The notes under the pieces were generated by a model. That model worked only from the letters and a program-made list of their open reading frames with translations. It was not told the DNA's origin and did not search any database. DNA of 22,382 bases, taken from the NCBI RefSeq assembly GCF_000220395.1, contig NW_004087469.1, forward strand, positions 1-22,382. Direction: 5' to 3'. Both the position numbers and the translations under genes were made by a program. Source of the DNA: Ichthyophthirius multifiliis. Taxonomy: Eukaryota; Ciliophora; Oligohymenophorea; Hymenostomatida. Positions 10,733 to 21,498 of this stretch are shown in pieces (within the stretch, counting starts at the first letter, position 1; each line of letters opens with the position of its first letter).

Positions 10733-12452
10733 TCAATTATATACAAATTTTTCTTTATAAAATAATAAATATAAGCATTCTTACTTAATATTTGTTATAA
10801 TACCGTTTAAAAACATTTTCTGTTTGTTTTCAAATAAAAATAAAATTAATAAATAATAAATAGATATTATAAAAAATTACTTTTTAAATACAAATATTTT
10901 CTAAACTTTCGCTCATAACTAAACTTTTTAAATAATTAAAGTCGAAATCAATTTTTTAAATAATAAAATCATAAATAATTTTTTTCCTTAAAATTTTTGG
11001 AAAATAGCAAAATTCCAATCATCATTAGATTCCTAATTATTATTAAAAATAAGAGAAAAGCATCCTTTAAAAAATTTATTTTCATTTAATTGTGTATTTA
11101 TCATATTGTTAATTTTTGAATTGTTGAAATTTCTAATAGCTATAATTATTTAACTATAAAAAATATTATATTGAATATTATGTATAAATTTAATAAAAAA
11201 ATATAAAAAAAAAAATTAAATAATATACTAGTATATGTGTTTAATATTTTTTTATTAGTAAAATATTAAAATAAAAAATAAAAAAAAAAAAAAAAAATAT
11301 GTTGAAAAGTAATAAAGTAAATATTTATATAAATATATAAAAATATATTAACTTATATATTATTAATATAAAATTTTAATATAATATTTATAATAAAAAA
11401 ACTTTATTTAACAAATTTAATAAATTAAAAAAGATTTTTTATAAAATTATAAAAAAAATATATAAAAATTAAAAAATACTAATAATAAAATATATATTAA
11501 GAAAAATTTAAATTTAAAAATATTAATATATTTTTTTTGCAATATATATATTATATATATATATATTTATATATATTTATATATATTTATATTTTTTTGT
11601 TTTTATAAAAATTTACTTTCGAAATCAAACATCGGAATTTCATTATTTTAAATGTTTTTTTATTAATTTTAAATATATAAATTTATTATTATATCTTTAT
11701 CTTCTTCCAATAAACTATATCCTAAATAAATCCACGTTTTTTAGAAACTTTTTTCTTTTTATTATAACAAAATTAATTAAATTTTTAAATTTTTACGATT
11801 TAAAAAATTATAAATCTAATAGTAAATTTAACTTTAATATTTTTTAGAATAAATAAAGCTTTTTTAAATATATTCTTTATTTATTTAGCTCTATTCATTA
11901 TAATTACTGTTCATAGTAAAGTCTTTATGAATATATAGAATAATACTCTCTTATATATATTTATTTTCTTTAAAATTAAATGGATTTGGTATTATACTTA
12001 TTGGTATATAAAATCTTAGCTTTTTAAAAAATAATAAATATTTATTTATAGTTATTTACTTCATTTTATTAATTGAAATTTTTTAAATAATCTAAAATAT
12101 GAGAATTTTTGACAAAATGAAATTAAAATTTTTTTATTTCATAATTTTCAATTTAAATATTTGTTTCACTATTCGTATATTGACCATTTTTAAATTATAT
12201 ATGTTCTCCGTTAACAATAAAAGATAAATTACTTTCTTAAAATACACTTGAATTTATATCTTAAATTGGATATTATAATGTATATTTGGAATGATATTTT
12301 TATTTATTTTTTTATTATTATTAATCAATATAAAAAAATAATCCGTTTTGATGTTAAAAATCTAAATTTAATTTTAATGTTTTTGTTTTATTTTATTGCA
12401 ATTTTTCTTTTTATTATTTTCTTTCTTTACAACATCCAAAATTCTAACCCAT
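10733..12452 (-). CDS. Unrecognised protein with predicted N-terminal dual acylation
   Basis: I do not recognise the family. Model of four exons: 12452-12060, 12019-11617, 11139-10881 and 10819-10733 (TGA), ~380 residues; all junction phases fit if one base is added at a T7 run (10979-10985). It starts MGQNFGCC: Gly2 is a possible myristoylation site and the Cys-Cys pair a possible palmitoylation site, which would tether it to a membrane. The rest is soluble, rich in Asn, Gln, Lys, Tyr and Ile, without transmembrane segments or obvious repeats. Stretches such as LRFYIPISIIPNPFNF and ESNDDWNFAIFQKF look like folded protein. The link between exons 2 and 3 crosses a 477-bp AT-rich intron and rests mainly on phase (FDFE to T-IRNFNN), so two separate genes are possible. 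Expression and function are unknown. Confidence 0.6.
11140..11616 (-). other. Proposed 477-bp intron of the acylated-protein gene
   Basis: Donor GTAAATTTTT after FDFE and acceptor TTATAG before the IRNFNN exon; phase 1 on both sides. The sequence is AT-only low complexity with poly-A runs and no coding signal. A shorter intron of the same gene (12020-12059, 40 bp) exactly restores frame between FNQQNE and LRFYIP. Confidence 0.5.
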
Positions 12453-14098
12453 TTTTTTTTTTATAAAAATAAATATAAATGATTATTTAATAAATAAAAA
12501 ACGTATTATAATAATAATTTTAATATACAAAATAAAATAAAATATACTAATATATAATTTTTTTTAAAAAAAATAAATTATAATATTTATTAAAAAATAA
12601 ATAATTTTTATTTATTTAATAAATATATATATATATATACATATATATATTATTTTAAAAATTTAATTAATATATTTATTTATATAAATTTTATAAAATA
12701 AAATTAATATTTCTCAATATTTATATTAAATTAATTTATAATTATATTTAAAAGACTCTATATTTTTTTTTAGTATATATGTGAATATTTAAAAAGATGT
12801 TTAAATAAAATATAATATATATAATATACATATATTTTATTTTAAATGATTATTATAAAAATTATAATAATAATTATAATAATATTTAATATTATTAAAA
12901 ATCTTAATAATAACATTTTATTATTTTTTATTTATTTTTAATTTTATTATATTTTTTTATTATTATTAAATAATAAATTATGTAATTATAAAACATTTAG
13001 TATATATACAATAATTTTTCATTATATTATATTTTTTCATAATTTTACTAATTTTTAATATAATGATAATAATATAAATAATATAATATAATAAAAATAA
13101 AATAAATATAATCTTTTATTTATTTTTAAAAATTTAAATATTTATCATTTTAAAAAATATTATAAATCCTTTTGAAAATTTAAATTTTTCATTACATATT
13201 ACATGGATTAATTAACTTAAACTAATTCAATAGATGATATTTTACATAAGTAAGTATCCAAGCAAAAATCAAACTTTTTCTAAATACAAATATATAGTAA
13301 AAAAAATTATTTAAAACTAAAATAATTTTAAATTTAGAAATATGATTAAAAGAACACAATAAATATTATATTTATAAAAATTAATTAAAAACATAAAAAA
13401 TAATAATCTAATAAAAATAAAATTAAAATAAATGATATAATGCGAATAATAAACAAAATTTAATAAGGATTAAAAATAACAAATAAAAAAAAAAAATATA
13501 AGATATACATGATAATAAAAATTCCTATAAAAAAAATATTAAATACTTTAAAAAATTAAAAAATATAACTGAATAAAAAAATTATTTATGTAAAATACTA
13601 AATTAAAAAATATATAAAGTAAAAAAAAATTAATGGAAATAAAAATAAAAAATAACATAAATAAAATTATTAAAAATAACTTAAATTTAAAAGAAATAAA
13701 AGTTTAAGAAGTTGAAAAAAGTGAATAATAAAAAATATTATAATAAAAAATTGATAATATAAAAAAATAAATAATAAATAAAAAAAAAAATATAACATTT
13801 GAAAAATATAAAAATAATAATTAATAATTATATAAATATATTAAATATATATAAATATATATATATATTTTTATATATATTTATAAATAAAAAAATATAA
13901 TAATTATTAGTATTTTATATTTCTATGTTTATTAAAGACATTTAAAAGAGAAATAAATTAAATTAATATATTTAAATTATTAAAAATAAAAATTTTTATT
14001 AATATTTTTTTTAAATTAATTGAAAAATAATTTTATAAATATATATTTAAAATATAAAATAATAATTATTTATATTAAAAAAATAAATTAAATTAAAA
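12453..14098. other. Long AT-rich intergenic region
   Basis: About 1.65 kb between divergent genes, dominated by A/T homopolymers and AT repeats. Only 13202-13850 has a faint coding look (listed separately). No RNA gene, repeat family or transposon end was recognised. Confidence 0.5.
13202..13850 (+). CDS. Doubtful Lys/Asn-rich coding stretch
   Basis: From ATG at 13202, with TAA/TAG as Gln, an open frame begins MDQLTQTNSIDDILHK and runs about 170 codons to a TGA near 13713. A second open stretch in another frame (from about 13632) reads as a Lys/Gln/Asn-rich coiled-coil-like sequence with NLKEIKVQEVEKSEQQ. Local G and C content is slightly above the flanks. The later part is so A-rich that open frames are expected by chance, and no frame joins cleanly through introns. 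It may be a small real gene, a decayed one, or noise. Confidence 0.25.
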
Positions 14099-14798
14099 AT
14101 GGGTGCTGATCCTAGATAAACAAGTAAACAAATAGAAGTTCTTTTTCTTGCTGTCGCAGTAAAATTAAAAAAATATATAAATTTATTTATTAAATTAATA
14201 CTGATTTTTTTTACAAGTGGATAAGTTCTATGTGTTGTTTAATTAGAACAGATTTCAATTTTGCATTTTCTCTTTTTGGTTATTATTTATGGATTTCAAG
14301 AGATGATAAAGCAAATTCAATGATGGTTTAAAAAAATATTAATTAATAATTTTATATATAAAAAAGTTAATATTTTAAATTTAAAATATTTAAATATTTT
14401 AATATAAATAGTTAATAATAATGAATGCAGTTTTAATTCTTGTTGATATTATCTGGCTTTTAGCTGTAAGTAGTGTATGGACTACACAAACAAATAATGA
14501 TGCATGGAATAGTTTACGTGGATTACATATATTTGCACTTATTTTTTCTGTTGTAAATGTTATAATAAAGGTATTTATCAAAATATAAATAACTATTATA
14601 TTTATATTTTTTTTATTTAAATAATTCTTAAAATTTTTTCAAGATCATTATAACTATACTTATTAATAGTTACAGAAGCACATAAAGTTATTATTTTTTA
14701 TTTTTAAATATAATTTTTTATATTAAGATAATGATTATGTTAGTAATATATAAGGATAAAACCCTTAACTCGGAGGATATTCGATTGTATAACATTGA
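14099..14798 (+). CDS. AGTRAP-like small four-helix membrane protein
   Basis: Multi-pass membrane protein of 146 residues. Exons 14099-14158, 14218-14325, 14412-14570, 14644-14686 and 14728-14798 (TGA); introns of 59, 86, 73 and 41 bp, all in phase. Four hydrophobic segments: VLFLAVAWISSMCCL, NFAFSLFGYYLWIS, LIIMNAVLILVDIIWLLAV and LHIFALIFSVVNVIIKIIII, then a short polar tail ending GGYSIVQH. Helix spacing, the ISRDDKANSMM loop and the VDIIWL segment resemble the type-1 angiotensin II receptor-associated protein family (human ~159 residues), recalled rather than searched. In animals that family regulates receptor trafficking; a ciliate would lack that receptor, so only a general endomembrane role is inferred. 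Two donors start GTTTA and GTTAT, weaker than the usual GTAA. Confidence 0.7.
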
Positions 14799-15215
14799 AA
14801 ATAAATAAATAAAAATTATGTATTAATAACATAAATACATATAAATTATAAAATATTAAATAAATTAAATTAAATTAAATTAAATTAAATTAAATTAAAT
14901 TAAATTAAATTAAATAAAATTAAAAAAAAAATATATATAAAATGAAGAAAAATTAATATCACATTATATTTATTTTCAATATTAATTTATTTAAAATTAA
15001 AATATATAATAATAATATATCAAATAATAAAAATAATGAATATATATATTTAATAAATTAATTTTCTTATATTTAAATTATTATAAATTACATTATTATT
15101 ATTATTAAAAAAAAAAATATTTTATCATTATAAATTATAAAAAGTTTTATTTATTTTCATTTAACATATTTAAATAAATATATAATATATTATAAATAAA
15201 ATAAAAAAAATTATT
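14799..15215. other. Convergent intergenic region
   Basis: About 415 bp between the ends of the AGTRAP-like gene (plus) and the ZNHIT2-like gene (minus). It contains a pentanucleotide repeat and otherwise A/T low complexity; nothing else seen. Confidence 0.6.
14861..14915. repeat. (TAAAT)11 tandem repeat
   Basis: Eleven perfect consecutive copies of TAAAT just downstream of the AGTRAP-like stop codon. The only long perfect pentanucleotide array in the window. Confidence 0.95.
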
Positions 15216-16658
15216 TCATAAAACTAATTTTATCTTTTTAAAATATGCCATTAAACCATTTTCAAATTTAAACTAATTACATTATAATAAAATTTGTTAA
15301 ATTTCATTTTAAATATTATTCATGTTCATTTAAGAAAAATAAAATTTAACATAACTTAAAAAAAATATAATCTTATGTTGAATTAAAATAATCTTTTTTG
15401 AATGATTTTTAAAAAACATTAAACCTATAAAAAATTATTAGTAATTATTAAATATATATATAAATATAAATTTAAATGTACAATTAAATATAAGTAAATA
15501 TATATAAATAAATATATGTAAATGTATGAATATAAAAATATATATTATATTTATATATTTATATATTTATATATTTATATATTTATTACTTTTATGTAAA
15601 ATATCATATAATCTAAATAGACATTCTAAAATATAAAATTTGTTTGAATATATTTTTTATAAATCATCTAATACAATATTATAAAAACTTAATATATTTT
15701 TATCTGAAAATTCTATACTTTTTTAAAAAACTGAACATAAGCAATTCTCTCCACTTCCGAATTATTTCTTGTTTTCATTATTAAAATTTTCACAGCATTG
15801 AAACATAAATTTTACACATTCCTCAATATTATTATCTTCTATTTCTCCATTAAAGTACCTTAACATTAATACTTCACAACTTATAATATTTAAAAGTTGA
15901 TAAATTAATTCTTAATTTACATTTTTATGGCATATTTTATTAAATGTAGGTATATTTTATATTTTTTTACTAATACCTTTCCTATAACTTATTAAATCTT
16001 CTTTATAATTATCTTCTACTTCCTCATCTTCATCTTCATCTTTATCAATTTAAACTTCATCATAGTCTACTTCTTGTATAAAATAAGACGTGTTTCCGCA
16101 ATCTTCGAATTCCCACCAAGGCTTCCATGCTAAAATATGTTCATTAATTTTTTGTTAATCTTTCACAAACTAAAAGAATTCTTTTTATTCCTCAAAAGTT
16201 AACATATTGACCTCTAAACAATTTTGTTCAACTTTCTCATATAAGAAATCTATTCTTTCTTATAATTTTTTATTTTCCTACAGTGAAATATATTCAGAAT
16301 CTTCTTATATTTACTATTGGTATTATTTTAGAATTTTTAGCATTTTCCTTTATTCTTATTCAGTGCTTTTTTTAGATTAAAGCTCTTCTTTTACATTTTA
16401 TTCATTAAATTTTTCTACACAATCATTATTATGAGTTTTATAACAGTTTAAATTACAATAGAATATTTTGCATTTTGGACAAATATATTTCTTTGAATTT
16501 TTATTACAAATAGGACAATTTTCCTATTCTATTGTTTATTTTTATTTTTATCGAAGTTTTTGGAAGTATTTTTCATCTTTTTCCAAAAGTTCTGAAATTA
16601 AAGTTATTTTTTTATTTTCTTATTCTTTTTTCTCAGGATTTTATTATAAAATTATCAT
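15216..16658 (-). CDS. ZNHIT2: ZNHIT2-like HIT-type zinc-finger protein
   Basis: Two exons, 16658-15590 and 15424-15216 (TGA), with a 165-bp phase-1 intron containing TTATAT repeats; 425 residues against 403 in human ZNHIT2. The HIT finger spans residues ~48-80: Cys48, Cys51, Cys60, Cys63, Cys68, Cys72, His76, Cys80, spaced as in the family. Downstream LAWKPWW matches the Trp-Pro-Trp-Trp element typical of ZNHIT2, followed by an acidic run (DKDEDEDEEVED) and a helical C-terminal half. The family is known to work with the R2TP/HSP90 chaperone system, for example in U5 snRNP assembly; that role here is inference. The finger lies ~45 residues further from the start than in animals. Its start is 101 bp from the stop of the ABCA gene on the same strand. 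Confidence 0.85.
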
Positions 16659-16758
16659 ATTTATTTTTTATAATATTTGTTTTTATATTAAAAAAAAAGA
16701 TTTGTAATTTTATAAAAAAAAATGTTTAATTTTAAATATATCAAAAGTTATATATGAT
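16659..16758. other. Short spacer between tandem genes
   Basis: 100 bp of A/T between the ABCA stop and the ZNHIT2-like start on the minus strand. It must hold a 3' end and a 5' region; no motif recognised. Confidence 0.5.
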
Positions 16759-19700
16759 TCAATTTTATTAATTATTATTAATCTAAAACTACGAAAAATA
16801 AAGAAAAATATCTTCCAAAGATGTCAATTTAATCGAAAAATCCAAAATAATTCCTCCCAAAACCAACTAATTATACAAAACTTAAAAAATCTTTGAAAAC
16901 CTAACTAAATTTTATTTAATTTAAAAATTCAAGCAAAAGACTTCTCCTTCTACTCCAAAAATACTCTCTTCGAAATCTTACAAAATTTTAACATTCTCAT
17001 CTCCAAAAAGCTCAAAAATCATTTTTTTTACAAACTAAACATTTTATTATTACCCGAAATTCATTTTTACGCCTATCTTTTATCCATTTCCGAATCTATC
17101 CCTAAGTTCTTTCAAAGACCCAAAGCACACAAACTACCCATTGACTTAAATAGCAATCCTTCCGCATAAAACTTCTGCTTCTTAAAGACTATGAGTGGTT
17201 AAAACAGCCGACTTTTCCCCTAGATTTTCTCTTAAAATGTCCCAAAAAACTCTTTTAGCAACCGGATCCATCCCACAACTTGGTTCATCAAAAAAAAGCA
17301 ATTTTTTATTCCCTAAAATAGCACAACAGACACTTAATTTTCTTTTATTTCCGCCCGAAAGTACTCCTGCCTTTATGTTTTCAAAATTTTCTAAGCTCAT
17401 TTTTTTAATAAAATTTTAAATTATTTTTTCTAAAGCTTTTCCCTAAAACCCATTTATTCTCCCATAAATTTCCAAATGTTCTTTAACAGTTAAAAATTCC
17501 CAAAAGCAATCTTCCTAACTACAAATGCCTCCAATAGGCTCTTCTCCGATTTTTTCTATGTTTTTTCCCTCTAATTCTATATTTCCTGCACTAAGACTAT
17601 CATTTCCAGTGATTAATTTAAATGTACTAGATTTTCCGGCACCATTAGGTCCCAAAAGACCAAAAATTTCCCCTTTTTAAACACCAAAACTATTTCCTTT
17701 TACCGCATGGAAACCATTTGGATATTTTTTATGTATTTAAAAAGCTTTTATAGTATCCTAGTTTTCATATTTTTTTATTCTTTTGGTTTCTTTAATTATT
17801 TCTGGTTCTTACATATTATCATTATTTAAATTTAAATTGTTTTTTACAGTTTTTTTATTTCTTATTTTGGATATTTTTTTAAGGGAAATTTTATAAATGA
17901 AAAAGACATAGAAAAAAGATTAAAAAAAAAAAAAAAAAACTTATTTTTTCCATTCAAAATTTTAAAGGTTTTCTAAAGCTTTTTACAACATCAAAAAAGG
18001 ACTGAAAAAAACACACAAAATTTCTAAAAAAGCATTTACTTTTTTAAAATCTTCCTTTGTAATCTACAAAATAACCCAAGGAATACTATAACAAATAAAA
18101 AACGAATAAATAGGAAAAGATTTAAAAGCTTAAGAACTTTTCGAAAATAAAAAACTGCATAAATACGAAAAAAGGATTAATGAAATTCCAAAAACACATA
18201 ATATTACACTCAATTTCCCTAATTATTCTTCTAAAAAGTCTATTTAGTAAACATAGAGGCTATATATAAATATAACGAGGGTTAATAAATACGAAAAATA
18301 GTCAACTATAAAGGTTCCAAGCCAATAAGTGCTTATTTTTATACCATTACTTCTCAAAATGTACATAATTTATAATTCTTCTTCTAAAACAGGTGTATTT
18401 ATATAAATAGAAGTATTCATAGAATAAGCTTAGACAATAAATATGGTCAAAAAATACATTTTTAAAGGAAATAAATACTCTTTACTTATATCTTAATCTA
18501 AATTTAAAATTTCTTATAAATTCGTGAGTATATTTTTAGATAAATAGACACCAAAAAAATTAAATAAAATAGGTAATATTAACATTAAAATAGCAGTCCA
18601 ATTTCTATATGTAACTAAAAATTATCTTTTTGCAAAAGCAATCATTTATTATAAAAATTGGTTTTTTTTGTAAATTTAATTTTAAAAAAATTAAATATCT
18701 TCTATTTAATTATTAATATATTATTCTTATGTTATATTTTTTTATCCTATTTAAATAAACGCATCTTCTAAAGAATTCATTTCTATAGAAATCTTTAAAT
18801 TAAATAATATTTATATATATAAATAATGCTTTCATATATATATTTAAATGTTATTTACAGAAAGTAATTCTTTTTTTTATAAATCATCCAATAAACTAGA
18901 AAATTTTTCTAATTATTTAAAAGGGAGAACAAATTTTAACTAAAAGTTTGCACATTGAAAATTTCTATAACTTCCGTTTATTTCCTTTAATATTTTTTAA
19001 GAAATAATATCTTTTTCTTTTTCCCATATACATTTATTTTCTTCAAAGTTTTAACATTCAATACTTAAATGATATCCAACTCCAAAAGTCTCTTTTATAA
19101 ATTCAGAAGTTCCCATAACTAAAAGTTTTCCATTTTCTAAAATAGCGATTCTCTACGCTAATTTTTCAGCTTCTTCTAGATAATGTGTAGTTAATACGAT
19201 ACATTTTTTCTCTTCTTTTTTTATATTTTCTAATATATTCCATATTTCTTAACGTGATACAGCATCCATTCCTTTTAATATAGATTTTTTAGACAAAAAT
19301 TAATATAATTACCTGAAGTAGGTTCATCTAAAAAAATTAATTTTGAACCTCCAATTAAAGCATTAGCTAATGATACTTTTCTTTTATTTCCACCGCTTAA
19401 ATGTTTAGTTAATTTATTCATTTCTTAAAAGATTCCAACATCTTTACCAATTCTCTCGATTTCTTTATATAAAATATTTCTTGGAATCCCTTTAATGTTA
19501 CCAGTATATTCTAATTGTTCAAATACATTTAAATCTTCATATAAAATATCTTTTTAACTACAAAACCCAATATTTTATCTAATTTCATCAATGTTTTCTT
19601 CCAATTCCTTTCCAAATATTTAAATATTTCCACCAGTTTTTTATAATAAACCTGTCAAAACTGAAATTGTAGTTGTTTTTCCTGCACCATTATGTCCTAA

Positions 19701-20826
19701 TAAACTAAAAAAAATATAATTAAATAAAAAAATTATTATAAAAATAAATACATATAAATATATATATATATATATATATAAAATATATATTTATTTATTT
19801 ATATATTTATATATTTATATATTTTTATAGTTATAAACCAAAAAATCTCATTTTCATATAAATTTAAATAAATATTATCTAATGCTTTAAATTTTCCATA
19901 TTTTTTATTTAAATTTTAAATTTTGCAAATTAAATTTCCATTTTATATATGTTTTTCATGGAATTAAGCACTACTTTTATCTATAAAATATTTATTTTTT
20001 TCATTTTTGTTTTCTTGCATTTTATTAAAATTTTTTTCTAAATTTATAAAATTTGGATCATAATTGTCTCCTTTTTTCATTTCTACTAGAAAAAATTCAT
20101 TTTCAATTTAATTATTTTCGTTATTATTCTCATTTTTTTATTATTTCCTAAAATATTTCTTTATTAAAAAAAAAGCACTTTTCTAAACACCGTATTCACC
20201 AGGCAGTACTTCATTTAAATAAAAATAAAAACCTAAATACAAAAAACAATCAAATACCAACATCGACGCTGCCATATTTTAATTATACTAATTATCCTTT
20301 TGAATAAAACAAAAAGAAATAGCTGTTTAAGGTATTAAAAGCACCCCAAAATATGTCCAAAACGATATATTTTCAACATATCCAGCATAGAAATATACTA
20401 AACTTCCCAAAGTTATAATAAAAGTTCCTATTTCCCCCGCAATTTTTCCTGAATTAAAAAATACGCTCAAAAAAAACGTCTAATGTACACAACAAACTAA
20501 ATAGATTCCAAAAAGAAAACACATCCAAAGGAAAGAATTTTCTTAAGAAAACTCTTCTTAAAAATATACCGAAATAAGTACTATAACCCCTACAAAAGCC
20601 ACTTTGAAATAAGAATATAAAATCCAGCCAAGAAAATACGAAAAGCTACTCATTCCCATAATTTTCTGGCTTTCTTTTTATTTCTCTTCCTTTTCCTATA
20701 CAAAAGTTATCAAATTTCGTCTTGTAAAACCAGCTATACTAGAAGGGAGGTATATAGGCAATAAAGAATTTGAAATTTATCGAAAATATGAATTATTAAT
20801 TAAATCTTCTGGCTTTTTTTAACCTT

Positions 20827-20883
<57 letters not shown>

Positions 20884-21367
20884 TAAAAAATTATATATAT
20901 AATATTTTTATATATTAGTACATATCCATATATATTTATAAAAATAACTTATAAATAATATATTATATTTTTATTTTATAATTGAAAAAGTTATTTCTTT
21001 AATAAATAAAGATATTTTTATTTATTTTTATAAATAAAAATTGTATTTTTTTATTTTTTTCTCAAATTTAAAAGAAATTATTTTTTCTACATTTTATTAT
21101 TTAATTGTTAATGAAAATATTTTATTTTTCTCCTTATAAGTATTTTTATTATATTATAATATTTAAATGATGTTTTTTTATTTTTAAAAAAAAAATATTT
21201 ATATATATTTAATTCTTATTTATACCTGAACTTGCTATTATTATTAATGCAGAAATAAATGGAACTAGAAGTTCACTAAATAATTCTGATTTATTTCTTA
21301 TTTATAAAATTAAATTCTTTTTAATAATTGCTTTAGTTTATTACCAAATTAATTATTTAATAATCAT
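16759..21367 (-). CDS. Full-length ABCA-type ABC transporter
   Basis: Two-half ABC transporter, probably lipid-related as for most of subfamily A; 1,321 residues. Exons 21367-21226, 20823-19839, 19704-19313, 19271-18859 and 18792-16759 (TGA); every phase closes and no indel is needed. Order: TMD1 (residues ~1-275, ending at [10 protein letters not shown], an ABCA hallmark), NBD1 with [13 protein letters not shown] (~379), CSQKD Q-loop, LSGGNKRK and DEPTSGMD (~506), TMD2 (~690-935), NBD2 with GPNGAGKS (~1024), [21 protein letters not shown] (~1143) and TTHSL. The loops after the first helix of each half are only tens of residues, not the large extracellular domains of animal ABCA proteins. Base use differs along the gene: TMD1, TMD2 and NBD2 use more G/C codons than NBD1. 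It lies in tandem with ICMT and ZNHIT2 genes. Confidence 0.93.
17922..17939. repeat. A18 homopolymer inside the ABCA coding exon
   Basis: On the coding strand this is T18, translated as Val-Phe-Phe-Phe-Phe-Phe within the last membrane segment of TMD2 ([17 protein letters not shown]). The length as given keeps the frame from EWKK through to NBD2. Confidence 0.9.
20824..21225 (-). other. ABCA intron 1 (402 bp) with (AT)n tract
   Basis: Donor GTATAAATAAG after IIIASS and acceptor TATAAAG before the QKKPED exon; phase 1 yields Gly at the junction. It carries a ~48-bp (AT)n tract at 20832-20879. Other ABCA introns: 19705-19838 (134 bp, just before Walker A of NBD1), 19272-19312 (41 bp, splitting the Gly codon of DEPTSG) and 18793-18858 (66 bp). 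Confidence 0.85.
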
Positions 21368-21498
21368 TTTTTTTACTTTTTTCTTTTTTTAAAATTAAAA
21401 AATAACAAAATATAAATATATATATTTAATCATAAATAAATAAATATGTTTATGCATATAAATTATAATAAATATTCTTTAATATTTTTTTTTTTTTT
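21368..21498. other. Short spacer between tandem genes
   Basis: 131 bp between the methyltransferase stop and the ABCA start, both minus strand. Only A/T runs, including T15 next to the stop; no motif recognised. Confidence 0.5.

Noticed and set aside
12248-12466. Plus-strand 72-residue hydrophobic open frame
   Set aside because: It is antisense to the exon encoding MGQNFGCC, whose reading gives consistent phases, so the hydrophobicity is an AT artefact.
17880-17945. Suspected frameshift in the ABCA linker
   Set aside because: Counting the A18 run shows that TMD2, the linker and NBD2 all lie in one frame.
19200-19330. Two separate half-transporters in 16759-21367
   Set aside because: NBD1 runs through SLEDAFIQIG directly into TMD2 in the same exon and frame, so it is one full transporter.
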